A stretch of DNA of 64,000 nt from contig JACJYN010000002.1 of assembly GCA_020636095.1 (NCBI GenBank), positions 1,240,001 to 1,304,000 on the forward strand, given 5' to 3'. Made by a program: the position numbers and the translations under genes. Source of the stretch: Lewinellaceae bacterium. Lineage in GTDB: Bacteria; Bacteroidota; Bacteroidia; Chitinophagales; Saprospiraceae. The notes beneath the pieces were generated by a model. The model made no database searches. It was given only the letters and a program-made list of their open reading frames with translations, and was not told where the DNA came from. How positions within the stretch are numbered: position 1 is the first letter of the stretch; every line of letters begins with the position of its first letter. Shown here piece by piece: positions 1 to 8,728 of this stretch.

Positions 1-621
1 GCCCGGCAGAGCGGAAATTTCTCCCAGGCCCTTGGAAAAGCCGGAGGAGCCGTAGATGCGGCTGATGTCCAGGAAGGTGCTGGCATTTTCCTGAGTAAAT
101 TTTTCGCTGCGGATAGTAAAATCATCGAAAGGGCCCGATTCGGAAGAGCGGACCAGTTCCAGATAGTAAGGCTTCAGCAGGCCCAAAGAAGGCCCTGCCT
201 CGTAACTCAGCCCGACGGCCAGGCCTTTGCGTTTGGCTTTTTCCGACAGGTATCGCTTTTCTCCGATTCCCGCTCTGAGGACAAGCAGGTTGTTCTGCTT
301 GCCGAAGATAAAGGCCCGGGAAACGCGCGAAGCAGCCGGCGTTTGAAAATCAAAACTCTGCCGGAACTCTTTGGCGTGTTTGATCTCACCGATCTCTACA
401 TTGAAAAAGCGGGTGAGATAATAGGTCTTGAGACGGGCGAAGTTGACGCCAAGAGCGAAGCCGTTGGTGTGCAATTTCATATCCACCGTAAACTCGCGGT
501 CGTAGACGATACCTTTGGTTTCGTCATAGATATTTTGCTCGGTATCATAAGTCTGCTGAGCCACCGCAGGGAGGCAAGCCAACCCAATGAGTAGGAGGAA
601 AAGGAAAATCTTTTGGGCCAT
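1..621 (-). CDS. Putative outer-membrane beta-barrel protein (C-terminus outside window)
   Basis: The frame opens with ATG at 621 and stays open to base 1, so only the first 207 residues are visible. The N-terminus (MAQKIFLFLLLIGLACLPAVAQ) is a clear Sec signal peptide ending at an AVAQ-type cleavage site. The mature part alternates short polar and aromatic strands (for example FTVDMKLHTNGFALGVNFAR and YYLTRFFNVEIGEIKH), as expected of an outer-membrane barrel or a periplasmic beta protein. I recognise no named family; homologues are usually annotated as hypothetical Bacteroidota proteins. Function is unknown. Confidence 0.75.
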   Translation of the reverse strand, partial: MAQKIFLFLLLIGLACLPAVAQQTYDTEQNIYDETKGIVYDREFTVDMKLHTNGFALGVNFARLKTYYLTRFFNVEIGEIKHAKEFRQSFDFQTPAASRVSRAFIFGKQNNLLVLRAGIGEKRYLSEKAKRKGLAVGLSYEAGPSLGLLKPYYLELVRSSESGPFDDFTIRSEKFTQENASTFLDISRIYGSSGFSKGLGEISALPG

Positions 622-802
622 GATCTATTATTCTTAGATAGTATTACGTTCTTAGGGCGTAAAGGTTCAACTACATTTGGATTAAAGCACAATGAGGGGT
701 ATATCCGCAAAATCACAGACAATTTAGCAAAATAAATGGACAAAGTATAGTTACCGGCGCCCTGATCCTTTAAGCGTATCCAAATGATTAGGATACCAGT
801 AT

Positions 803-1297
803 TTATCCTCCCAGTGCCTCCTTCATCAATTCGCGGCAGATTCCCGTAAATAAACGCTCCACATTTTCTCCATCCTTGGCGCTGGTGTAGTAATCCGCAC
901 TGGTTTTGCGTTCCTGGACCTGAAATTCCTCCTGGCTCAAAAGGTCCCTTTTATTCCCGACGATTCGGACCAGGCAACCCGGCAATACCCTGCGGATGGC
1001 TGCCAGGTCGGCCTCCATGTTTTTACAGGTATCCGGGCAGGTCAGGTCGAAGACATAGACTACAGCACTGGCGCCCAGAAAATAAGTGCGGGGCACTTTT
1101 GCCTGGGAGATTTCACCCATTATATCCCATAGTATAAGCGCCACCTGCTGTCCATACACCTGTATTTCTTTTTTGTCTACTTTCAGGCCGATGGAAGCCG
1201 AAGGGAGCTCACTGAAACGATCGTAAATGAAGCGGTTGACGAGTGAGGTTTTCCCAACGGCGCTGCTACCAGTGATGAGGATTTTTTTAGTGGTCAT
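803..1297 (-). CDS. Rab/Ras-like small GTP-binding protein
   Basis: A 164-residue single-domain P-loop GTPase. G1 is GSSAVGKTS (residues 10-18), G4 is NKRD (115-118) and G5 is TSAK (138-141), the pattern of eukaryotic Rab/Ras proteins and their bacterial relatives. G3 is divergent: where Rabs have WDTAGQ this protein has WDIMGE (57-62), so the catalytic glutamine is glutamate. There is no C-terminal prenylation cysteine motif and no fused domain. Bacterial members often work with roadblock or TPR partners, but no such gene is adjacent, so the role is open. It stands alone, 122 bp from a divergently transcribed gene. Confidence 0.85.
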   Translation of the reverse strand: MTTKKILITGSSAVGKTSLVNRFIYDRFSELPSASIGLKVDKKEIQVYGQQVALILWDIMGEISQAKVPRTYFLGASAVVYVFDLTCPDTCKNMEADLAAIRRVLPGCLVRIVGNKRDLLSQEEFQVQERKTSADYYTSAKDGENVERLFTGICRELMKEALGG

Positions 1298-1419
1298 GCT
1301 TTGGATTTTTGGAAACCGCCGCCAAGGCCTTGCGACTAAAATTATGGTTTTTCCGGCATTAATGGCAATAAAGCATAGAAATCGTGTTACCTTTCAGTAA
1401 AACCCGCCCAAATTCAGGA

Positions 1420-2751
1420 ATGAAGATACTGGTATACGTTCCATCCTTAACCCCTCGGGTAAGATATGCCTTTCGCATCCTCTTCCGGGCTTGCCTGAAA
1501 GCCGATTACGAGCTTACTGCCCGCAAGGACTACTATCTTTTGGCTGAGGGCGCGAAGGTCAATTACAGCCCCGCCCCGGTGGCGGAAGGAGAGGCCTGGC
1601 TTCCCGCCGGGGCCCTGCTCTGGGAGGAAGGCATCCGCAAACAAGCCCTCGAGGTATTCAGGCACGATGGGCTGCCCGCTTTCTTCCGGCAGGAGGCAGA
1701 AGGGGCCAGCCTGCCCTTTGACCTTCCGGCGCTGGCGTTCTTCCTGGCCAGCCGGTACGAGGAATATCTACCCTTTGAAGCCGATAGCCTGGGCCGGTTT
1801 CCCGCCGCCCAGAGCCTGGCTTATCGGGGCGGCTTCCTCGAACAGCCGCTGGCCAACCAATGGGCCATCCGGCTCGGCAAAATCCTGGAGCAGCATTTCT
1901 CTGGCCTCGATATTCGTTATCCTGCCTATCAATTTCTGCCCACCTACGATGTGGATATGGCATGGGCCTACCGAAACCGCTCCCTGTGGCTCAATCTGGC
2001 CGGAACCCTCCGCGACCTGGCCACTGCCCGCTGGGGGCTGGCCTACGAACGCTGGGCTTGCCTGCTGGGCAAAAGGCCCGACCCCTTCGACACCTTTTCC
2101 TACCTCAAAAAGCTCCATCGCTCACAGGGACTCTCCCCTATTTTCTTTTTCCTTCTGGGCGATTACAGCCGCTATGATAAAAATATCCCGGTGGGTACAA
2201 CTGCCTTCCGAAAGCTGATCGCCCGACTCGCCGATAGAAATAAGGTAGGGCTGCACCCCTCCTACCGATCCAATTACCAGGAAGGGCAATTGCACAAAGA
2301 AGTCCGCCGGATGAAAAAGATCACGGGCGAAAATGTCTTGCGCAGCCGCCAGCATTTCCTGCTCCTCCGTCTTCCGGATACGTACCGGCGGCTGGTGGAA
2401 GAAAATATCCGGGAGGACTATAGCATGGGCTTCGCCGATGCAGCAGGCTTCCGGGCAGGGATGGCCACTCCTTTCCCCTGGTACGACCTGGAAGCTGAAG
2501 TCATGCAACCGCTGAAGATATTCCCCTTTGCTGCAATGGACGTGACGCTTCGCCGGTATATGGCTCTGGAACCCGAAGAAGCCTTTGTCTGCCTCCAGCA
2601 GTTGTGCCGGCAATCCAGTGAAGTAGGCGGGGTTTTTATTACCCTATGGCATAACAGCTCCTTTGCCGAGAAACACGGTTGGAAAGGCTGGGGGGAAGTA
2701 TACGAAAAGGCACTATCTTACGCAAGCAGCCCGGAGGGCCCCACTAACTGA
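1420..2751 (+). CDS. Polysaccharide deacetylase family protein (DUF7033-like N-terminus)
   Basis: A 443-residue protein resembling a Bacteroidota family in which an N-terminal domain of unknown function precedes a polysaccharide-deacetylase-like (NodB fold) region. The N-terminus MKILVYVPSLTPRVRYAF is typical. The motif FLPTYDVDMAW (about residues 168-178) supplies the paired aspartates of the deacetylase metal site, and GLHPSY and TLWHN further on supply candidate histidines. The open frame begins at a GTG at 1384, but the ATG at 1420 fits the family start. No signal peptide is seen, so it is probably cytoplasmic. The substrate is unknown; a role in surface polysaccharide metabolism is inference. 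Confidence 0.72.
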   Translation: MKILVYVPSLTPRVRYAFRILFRACLKADYELTARKDYYLLAEGAKVNYSPAPVAEGEAWLPAGALLWEEGIRKQALEVFRHDGLPAFFRQEAEGASLPFDLPALAFFLASRYEEYLPFEADSLGRFPAAQSLAYRGGFLEQPLANQWAIRLGKILEQHFSGLDIRYPAYQFLPTYDVDMAWAYRNRSLWLNLAGTLRDLATARWGLAYERWACLLGKRPDPFDTFSYLKKLHRSQGLSPIFFFLLGDYSRYDKNIPVGTTAFRKLIARLADRNKVGLHPSYRSNYQEGQLHKEVRRMKKITGENVLRSRQHFLLLRLPDTYRRLVEENIREDYSMGFADAAGFRAGMATPFPWYDLEAEVMQPLKIFPFAAMDVTLRRYMALEPEEAFVCLQQLCRQSSEVGGVFITLWHNSSFAEKHGWKGWGEVYEKALSYASSPEGPTN

Positions 2752-2798
2752 AAACAATCAACTGACAACCGTCATCTGCTCTATTCCGTACTAAATAG

Positions 2799-2806
2799 TA
2801 TATTTG
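2799..2806 (+). promoter_or_regulatory. Bacteroidota -7 box for upp
   Basis: TATATTTG matches the primary sigma factor -7 consensus TAnnTTTG and lies 48 bp before the upp ATG. No clear -33 TTG is present at the usual spacing. Confidence 0.45.
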
Positions 2807-2854
2807 CGTTCCGGATTTTGATTTTCCTATTTATAACCATACCAGCTAACTGCA

Positions 2855-3514
2855 ATGATCTTTAACCTAAGTGAACAGAACTCGATCGCCAATCACTTTA
2901 TCGCTGAAATAAGGGATGCGAAGATACAGCAAGACAGTATGCGCTTTCGCCGCAACCTGGAACGCATTGGCGAAGTATTAGCCTATGAGATCAGCAAAGA
3001 GCTGGAATATGAAGAAAAGGATGTGGAAACCCCTCTCGGGGTCGCCAAGGTCAACGTCCAGACTGACAGGGTCGTACTGGCTACCATACTGCGGGCAGGC
3101 CTGCCGATTCACCAGGGTATGCTCAACTACTTTGACCGCGCCGGCAACGCTTTTGTCTCCGCTTACCGCAAACACCACAAAGATGGCACCTTTGATATAC
3201 ACCTGGAATACCTTTCCTGTCCCGCCCTGGACGGCGCCATTTTGATTGTTTCAGACCCCATGCTGGCGACCGGTGCATCTATGTCTCTGTCAACTAAAGC
3301 ACTTCTGGAGTTTGGCCAGCCCAAACAAATCCACTTCGCTACAGCTATTGCCTCACAGGCCGGCCTGGATCACATGCGACGGCTCTTTCCGGATGCCTAC
3401 GTCTGGATGGCCGCGCTGGATGAAGAACTGACCGGGAAGGCCTATATCGTTCCCGGGCTGGGAGATGCGGGAGACCTCAGCTACGGAGATAAGGCAGTGG
3501 AATTGGAAGATTGA
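2855..3514 (+). CDS. upp: Uracil phosphoribosyltransferase
   Basis: Converts uracil and PRPP to UMP and diphosphate in pyrimidine salvage, in the cytosol. The 219-residue length is normal for the family. The PRPP loop ILIVSDPMLATGAS (residues 129-142) and the C-terminal uracil-binding stretch GLGDAGDLSYGD are intact, and the flexible-loop region around ATILRAGLPIHQGM matches. The ATG at 2855 gives the usual MIFNLSEQNS start. It is monocistronic, with its own -7 box upstream and a hairpin shared with the convergent curlin-like gene downstream. tdk, another salvage gene, lies at 29.1 kb and is not linked. Confidence 0.95.
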   Translation: MIFNLSEQNSIANHFIAEIRDAKIQQDSMRFRRNLERIGEVLAYEISKELEYEEKDVETPLGVAKVNVQTDRVVLATILRAGLPIHQGMLNYFDRAGNAFVSAYRKHHKDGTFDIHLEYLSCPALDGAILIVSDPMLATGASMSLSTKALLEFGQPKQIHFATAIASQAGLDHMRRLFPDAYVWMAALDEELTGKAYIVPGLGDAGDLSYGDKAVELED

Positions 3515-3573
3515 ACAGCGGTTACGCTGCCGGATATGGATCGTTGTAAACTCCTGGGTATATAAACGGAAAA

Positions 3574-3605
3574 AATAAAGGGCCGCCAAAAGGCAGCCCA
3601 TTATT
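3574..3605. terminator. Bidirectional hairpin between upp and curlin-like gene
   Basis: Two 14-nt arms with two mismatches (GGGCCGCC / GGCAGCCC core plus flanking A/T pairs) enclose an AAAA loop in the gap between two convergent genes. The A-rich and T-rich flanks suit rho-independent termination in both directions. Confidence 0.5.
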
Positions 3606-3629
3606 TTCGAAAATAGCCTCAACCGTTCT

Positions 3630-4712
3630 TTATTTTTGGTTTACTGTGATTTGATTGCTATCGGAGTTCATATCAATCAAGACATCACTATCGTTATCAT
3701 GGCCGTCCTGTCTTACCTCCACCGTATTATAATCACTATCCGAATAAATCTCCACCATAGAATACTGATCATTACCATCCTGAGTGATGTCCACTTCATT
3801 GTCGTTCGAATCCCAGCGGATGTAAACCTTTGACTCCTGCTCATCGCCGTCCTGCTCGATCATCACGGTATTGTCGCTGGCGTCGTTGGACAGTTCTACA
3901 TTTGATTCCTGTTCGTCTCCTTCCTGATCGACAAAGACCCGGTTACCGTCGCTGCCCTCATCGATCGAGACATCCGATTCCTGGCCGTCGCCGTGCTGGC
4001 TAACCGTTACTGAGTTGCCGTCAGACCAGTTAGATATGTCGATATCCGAATCGTGCCCTCCGCTCCCATGCTGATGCACTGAAACTGTATTCTCTGAAGA
4101 ATTGTCGAGTATATCAACGTCTGAGTCGTTGTACTCCTCTTTTTGCTCAACGAACACCATGTTCTGGTTGCTGAAACCGGAGATCACCACCCTGGAATCC
4201 TGTTGTTCACCGCGCTGTTTAACGGCCACCTCATTTCCTCCTGAATTATCACCGATGGCCACCTCAGATTCATGGTCGCCCTCCCCTCCCTGGCTAATAA
4301 AAACCTCGTTAAAGTCAGACAGGTAAGAAATATCCACTTCCGATTTATTGTCCTCGCTCTCTTGCTCGATTTCAACCCGGTTGCCCCAACTCTGATCGAT
4401 ATTTACCTCGCTTTCATTGTCTTCTTCTTTCATCAGGACTGTAACCTCGTTACCTAAGGAGGCATTGGTAATGTTAACATCGCTCTTTTGGTTTTCGCCT
4501 TTCTGTTTAACTTCAACCCGGTTTTCATCAGAATCTCCTATGATGTCGACTTCGGAAGTGTTCTGCTCATCGCCGTGCTGATCCTGTTTCACCACTACGT
4601 TGTTATCATTGCTTTCATCTGAAATAGTGATCACGGATTTGTTCTCTGCCTGCGCCATTACGGTACTCATGGCAAATAGAATAGCTGCAAAAAATAATAC
4701 GATCTTTTTCAT
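3630..4712 (-). CDS. Secreted acidic curlin-like repeat protein
   Basis: A 360-residue protein: a signal peptide (MKKIVLFFAAILFAMSTVMAQA) followed by about 14 tandem repeats of 23-25 residues running to the last residue. The repeat consensus is VxIxxxSxxNxVxVxQxGxxxxSx. The NxVxVxQxG core and its periodicity match curlin-type (CsgA/CsgB) repeats, which stack as a beta-solenoid amyloid. Unlike classical curlins the variable positions are crowded with Asp, Glu and Ser, making the protein strongly acidic. No CsgEFG-like secretion genes are adjacent and no T9SS domain is present. The ATG at 4712 is preferred over the in-frame GTG at 4736. It could be a cell-surface fibre or cation-binding matrix protein (inference). 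Confidence 0.8.
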   Translation of the reverse strand: MKKIVLFFAAILFAMSTVMAQAENKSVITISDESNDNNVVVKQDQHGDEQNTSEVDIIGDSDENRVEVKQKGENQKSDVNITNASLGNEVTVLMKEEDNESEVNIDQSWGNRVEIEQESEDNKSEVDISYLSDFNEVFISQGGEGDHESEVAIGDNSGGNEVAVKQRGEQQDSRVVISGFSNQNMVFVEQKEEYNDSDVDILDNSSENTVSVHQHGSGGHDSDIDISNWSDGNSVTVSQHGDGQESDVSIDEGSDGNRVFVDQEGDEQESNVELSNDASDNTVMIEQDGDEQESKVYIRWDSNDNEVDITQDGNDQYSMVEIYSDSDYNTVEVRQDGHDNDSDVLIDMNSDSNQITVNQK

Positions 4713-4740
4713 GTTCAATTTAGATTTTTTGTTCACAATG

Positions 4741-5515
4741 TAAATGTATGTGTGTTAGTAAATTGTGTCTTTGGCTCAGCCAGCCCGTAGATGATGCCAC
4801 TTTAAGGTGGCCGCTGCTTCCGGCGCCGGCATTTCCGGTGAGCAGAGTATCATCGCGGGTTCGGTTAAGCCTACCGGCAGGAAGGCGATGCCTATCCGGA
4901 CAGTAGTGTATTTTAAATGGGGGGATACGTAAGTGGGCGGACCTATTTAATATAGGTGTTCACATTAAGCCGTAAATTTCCTTTACCGCTTAAGTTCAAT
5001 TCGCATCTAAATGTGTCCGACTACTTAAAATGCGTTTCATTGAGATAATATCAATATCCGTGCCAAGTATCTCCAGAGAAGTCGAAAAGGTTGTAATTTC
5101 TTTTTGGGGCGAGGTTCCCGCGCGGATGCACGACGCCGCCTACAAGGCCATCATAGAACCAAAGTGTGAATTGTGGAGAGCTAGTGCCTCGCGCACTAAA
5201 TAGCGGGGGAATATCGCGGGCTCTTTCCCCACCATACTGCGTTGCTCCTCAGTCACGTAGCCCCGCTATGTTTCTTCCTCGCGCCTTGTCTGGCGGGAAA
5301 ATAACCTCGCGCTATTCTCCCCTTATTTAATGCCCGAGGCACTAGTTTATGTTTCCCAAAAGGAGATAGGGCTGGATTGTCCTGCGAGAGGCCAATTGTG
5401 GAGGAAGAAAATCAATAGGAGCCAAGAGAAGAATACATGAATTTAGGGCCATTAAGCGCGAGTTTATCGGACTTAATGGCCCTAATAGCGGTTAGAGTTT
5501 GTTCCTACCGGCCAA
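4741..5515. other. Gene-poor gap with a possible ORF remnant
   Basis: No convincing gene lies here. A 57-codon frame on the plus strand (ATG 5030 to TAG 5203, starting MRFIEIISIS) has protein-like composition and runs into the left arm of the hairpin element at 5181, so it may be the remains of a gene cut by that insertion. The rest shows no promoter or RNA that I can support. Confidence 0.3.
5181..5345. mobile_element. Long-hairpin MITE-like element, copy 1
   Basis: A 165-bp imperfect palindrome. The ends are CTAGTGCCTCG and its reverse complement CGAGGCACTAG, and homology between the arms continues inward (CACTAAATAGCGGGGGAATA pairs with the right arm). The exact centre, 5254-5270, reads CATAGCGGGGCTACGTG on the minus strand. 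The element at 10060-10222 has almost the same length and the same centre with one different triplet. There is no ORF inside, so a transposase would have to act in trans. Confidence 0.6.
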
Positions 5516-5935
5516 CTATGCTTTCTTACCCATACCCAGCAGCCAGCCGATCACACCGCCGGCAACCGCCGACATGACGGTGTAGACTACTACGTCCATC
5601 ACCATTCCGTTCAGGGTCATCAGGTTGGTGGTTCCAAACATGGTCAGGTCCAGGCCCAGTGCGACCAGCAGGCCGATCAGCGCGCCGCCCTTCAGGCCTC
5701 CCACGAAAGTAGAGATGTTGGCCCAGCGCAGGAAAATCAGCGTAAAAAGCGCCGCCATAGCGAGGTTGCCGAGGAACAGGGCGATCATATTCATGGATTC
5801 TTTGTTGACCCCGGTGGCGGAACCGGCATTGGCTTCAAAAAAATTCATGAACAACATGCCGTACAACAACCAGCCGAGGAGGAAAAAGGCGACCCCGCCT
5901 GCAAGTGTACCGATTGCAAATTTCTTGGCATCCAT
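5516..5935 (-). CDS. Small four-helix membrane protein, unknown function
   Basis: A 139-residue protein with four hydrophobic segments: about residues 5-25 (FAIGTLAGGVAFFLLGWLLY), 47-70, 79-98 and 112-134. Glycines are frequent inside the helices, as in small permease-like or DUF1761-type proteins, but I cannot assign a family. The ATG at 5935 (MDAKKFAIGT) is preferred; the upstream extension is A/T-rich and unlike protein. It ends 71 bp before the stop of the AlkC-like gene's frame on the same strand, with a possible weak operon link. Confidence 0.65.
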   Translation of the reverse strand: MDAKKFAIGTLAGGVAFFLLGWLLYGMLFMNFFEANAGSATGVNKESMNMIALFLGNLAMAALFTLIFLRWANISTFVGGLKGGALIGLLVALGLDLTMFGTTNLMTLNGMVMDVVVYTVMSAVAGGVIGWLLGMGKKA

Positions 5936-6005
5936 TTCGTTTTGTTTTTTGTTAAAATAATAAAATTCTACATTCAGCCAAAAATACAAAACTATATACT
6001 AAATG

Positions 6006-7112
6006 CTAGCCCCGTAATTTGAATATTTTTTTTACCACTTCAACGCCGTTGACGATGAGTGAAAGCTCGTGCGGGCCAGGGTAGTACCAGCGGGTGGTGA
6101 TCGGCCGGAAGCTCTGTTTCCGTTTAATGAGGGTGGCAGAACCAGGTGGGTACGCCCGTTCGCTAATCTTAAATACCTTCCGGGAATGGGCGCTATTGGC
6201 ACGCAGGTAGTACAGGCCATACTCCAGGCGAATGAGGGCGGGGTGTTGTCCCTGGTTCAGCAATTGGAAGGAGAATTCCAGTTGCCCGCCGATGGAAACG
6301 ATTGGAGTGTGAATCTGAACATTTTTTAATTCAACATCCCTGGAAGAGCTATAGCCGAATAATTCCATTACTTCCGGCAGCCCTTGTTTGAGCAGGGTGC
6401 GGCAGCCGTGCTTGACAAGCCGGTCCGTCTCCAGAGTGCGGCCAATCCAATCGCGGAATACGGAAAGGGCAATATCCGGGTTGTCCTTGGAAATGTCGTT
6501 GAGGCTGTTGGCCACCGAACGGCGGACGTACTCAGAGGAGTCAGCTTTGAGGTTTTCGAGAATGGGTAGCACCGGCGACGGGTCTTTTTTCAATTCCGGA
6601 AGGGCCATGGCCCAGGGCAAACGGGGCCGGCTCCCTTCGCTGGCCAGCCGGCGTACGTGATGGTTGGCGTGCTCCGACCACCCTAGCATCTGCTCCAGCA
6701 TTTTACCCTCGTATTTTTTGATAAAGGGCCGTACGGCAAACTCGCAGCTGGTGAAGGGCGTTAGCTCTTCCATCGTCCGGACGGATACTGCGTAGTGCTC
6801 TAATCCAAAACGCTCGATGTAATCCGGGAAGAACATATATTCCAGGGCATTTTCTGTGATGCCTCCAGCTTCCAATGCCTGTACGATATCGAGTATGGCT
6901 CCGGCGGCCTTTTCGAATGGCTGCGGCAGAAAATGGTGCAGGATAGTGCTGGTGTGCTTCATCCTGTCTTTCAGTTCCCGGGCCTCCCACTGCTCATCGA
7001 ATATGAGGGCCTGGAAGGAGGTGGCGTCAAACCCCCTCAGCACGGAGGCCAATGCATGGCAGAACTGATCGTAGAAAGCGGGGTTATAGCGGTCTTTCAG
7101 TAAGGTGCTCAT
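6006..7112 (-). CDS. DNA alkylation repair protein, AlkC-like
   Basis: A 368-residue HEAT-repeat protein of the AlkC/AlkD superfamily, which excises alkylated bases such as 3-methyladenine. Helical repeats fill residues 1 to about 250, with the landmark segments HANHHVRRLASEGSRPRLPW and DSSEYVRRSVANSLNDISKD that form the DNA-facing surface. The C-terminal 110 residues (from about VELKNVQIHTPIVSIGG) form a beta-rich Ig-like domain, the arrangement seen in AlkC rather than AlkD. I cannot verify the catalytic acidic residues from sequence alone. The ATG at 7112 is chosen over an upstream TTG. Confidence 0.85.
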   Translation of the reverse strand: MSTLLKDRYNPAFYDQFCHALASVLRGFDATSFQALIFDEQWEARELKDRMKHTSTILHHFLPQPFEKAAGAILDIVQALEAGGITENALEYMFFPDYIERFGLEHYAVSVRTMEELTPFTSCEFAVRPFIKKYEGKMLEQMLGWSEHANHHVRRLASEGSRPRLPWAMALPELKKDPSPVLPILENLKADSSEYVRRSVANSLNDISKDNPDIALSVFRDWIGRTLETDRLVKHGCRTLLKQGLPEVMELFGYSSSRDVELKNVQIHTPIVSIGGQLEFSFQLLNQGQHPALIRLEYGLYYLRANSAHSRKVFKISERAYPPGSATLIKRKQSFRPITTRWYYPGPHELSLIVNGVEVVKKIFKLRG

Positions 7113-7125
7113 GGGGTAAAAATAC

Positions 7126-7157
7126 AAATAGCGGCTGGAAAAATCCAGCCGCTATTT
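7126..7157 (-). terminator. Perfect 14-bp hairpin
   Basis: Arms AAATAGCGGCTGGA and TCCAGCCGCTATTT pair perfectly around a 4-nt loop. On the minus strand a T-rich stretch (GTATTTTT) follows. It sits between the TPR lipoprotein gene and the AlkC-like gene, so it can terminate the former and isolate the latter. Confidence 0.55.
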
Positions 7158-7168
7158 ATACCAGGTAA

Positions 7169-7202
7169 AAAACTTTTGAGGTTTTGAAAACCTCAAAGTT
7201 TT
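7169..7202 (-). terminator. Inverted repeat downstream of TPR lipoprotein gene
   Basis: The near-palindrome AAAACTTTTGAGGTTTT / GAAAACCTCAAAGTTTT lies 28 bp past the stop of the gene ending at 7230. A/T-rich flanks fit a terminator, but it could equally be a dispersed intergenic repeat. Confidence 0.35.
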
Positions 7203-7229
7203 GGACTCAGGCCCCGGTTTCCCGCCCCC

Positions 7230-8672
7230 CTAATCTGAAGTCCGGATCGTCGTCGACGTTTGTATCCAGCAGCCGATGTAGTAGCTGTCGCCAGCTTTGA
7301 GGCTGCGGATAAATACGTCCTCCCGGTTGGGCATATACTGGCTGTAACGGCCGATCCATTTGTTGGCCTCTTTCGCCACGCTGGGGTCGATGGCCTTGGC
7401 CTTAGCCCACATATCGATGGCGGGCCAGGTGACCACCTGGCTGTCCCAGCCGGTGCCCGGCCCGCAGAGGGGCCCGCTGGAGGCATAGAGCCTACCGATG
7501 AGGATGTAGGGCTCACCCCAGCCGGAACGCATGTCGGCGGCCTGCAGGGCCCACTGCCGGGCGCGCGGGAAATTGCGCAGGTGCACGTTGTATATCTTGG
7601 CGATGGTCAGGGCATAATTGGCCCGCTTGTTTACATCCTCTTCTTCCTCTATCGCCTTCTGGAAAGCTTCGATGGCCTCCGGATACTTCGCTTCGCGTAG
7701 CAGGATGTAAGCCAGCTCAGCCGGGCCGGGTTCGGGCTTACAGTTCTGGTTGCCCACCCGGATCAAGGCGCGGAATTTTTCATCCGACTCCGAACATCCG
7801 CCCCATTTCAGGCGGCTGTATACCGTCCGGACTACGTCGCAATCTTCCGGGTTGGCCTCAAAGTCGGGGTAGTACTTATCCATATAGTATTCGCAGGGGT
7901 AGAAACCCTGGACCGTCTCAAAATATTCCAGGCGCACCGGCGCGTACTCTTCGATGATCTTCCAGCGGTCGCAGGCCTTTCCTTTGCAGGTTTTCAGGCC
8001 ATTGTCCAGCACCTTGCGGACCATTCCCTGGTATTTGTAGGCTTCGTCCTGTTTCACTTCCCCGGAATCGTACAGTTCCACCAGCAAGGCGGAGAAGGGG
8101 TTGAGCACAAAATCCGGTGTATTGATGCCATCAGTGTCGATGGACTTCTTGAACATATCGTATATTTCTTTTTTACTGGCCCGGTGCTTGTACTTATAGT
8201 ACAGGTCGAAAGCCTTACGCGCCGGAACGTACCCACCCTCCGGGTAACAGCGGTCAATCTCGTCGTAAATGGAAAAAATCGTATCGACATACGTGTCGAT
8301 CAGCGTAGAATCCTGCGTTTGAGAGATAAAGTATTCGTAAAAACGGATGCCATCGGCATAAACGGTGTTGCGGCGGCCATCGGCGGCGGGGGAAACTTCA
8401 TAGACTTTCTTCCACATTTGGAACGCCTTATTCCATTCATTCACCTTCAAAAAGTCGCGGTAAAGCACGTAGTGGGTCTCCGCATCATCGGGATTGGGCG
8501 CGTCCATGAATTTGGGGCAGGGGCTCAACGTTTCCTGCTGCTTGGGAGGTTTAACCGTAGTGGGGGCCTCTCCTGTTTTGTCGTTAGCAATAGTAGGTTC
8601 TGTGGTTTTGGGCGTACATCCTGCCATAAAGGCCAAAAGGAGCACCCCCAGAACAATCTGTCTGGAATTCAT
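7230..8672 (-). CDS. TPR-containing lipoprotein, unknown function
   Basis: A 480-residue lipoprotein: the signal MNSRQIVLGVLLLAFMAGC ends in a lipobox with Cys19. A helical repeat region follows; segments such as HYVLYRDFLKVNEWNKAFQM and AYILLREAKYPEAIEAFQKA read as TPR-like hairpins. Several cysteines (CYPEGG, CKGKACDRW, CEYYM, CDVV, CSES) are unusually frequent for a TPR protein and may form disulfides in the periplasm. Bacteroidota carry related proteins of unknown role. It stands alone, with hairpins on its 3' side. Confidence 0.75.
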   Translation of the reverse strand: MNSRQIVLGVLLLAFMAGCTPKTTEPTIANDKTGEAPTTVKPPKQQETLSPCPKFMDAPNPDDAETHYVLYRDFLKVNEWNKAFQMWKKVYEVSPAADGRRNTVYADGIRFYEYFISQTQDSTLIDTYVDTIFSIYDEIDRCYPEGGYVPARKAFDLYYKYKHRASKKEIYDMFKKSIDTDGINTPDFVLNPFSALLVELYDSGEVKQDEAYKYQGMVRKVLDNGLKTCKGKACDRWKIIEEYAPVRLEYFETVQGFYPCEYYMDKYYPDFEANPEDCDVVRTVYSRLKWGGCSESDEKFRALIRVGNQNCKPEPGPAELAYILLREAKYPEAIEAFQKAIEEEEDVNKRANYALTIAKIYNVHLRNFPRARQWALQAADMRSGWGEPYILIGRLYASSGPLCGPGTGWDSQVVTWPAIDMWAKAKAIDPSVAKEANKWIGRYSQYMPNREDVFIRSLKAGDSYYIGCWIQTSTTIRTSD

Positions 8673-8728
8673 AACTTTATCATTTTGGGAATTTTAAAGG
8701 GCACTAAAATATTGATTTTCCTCGAAAA

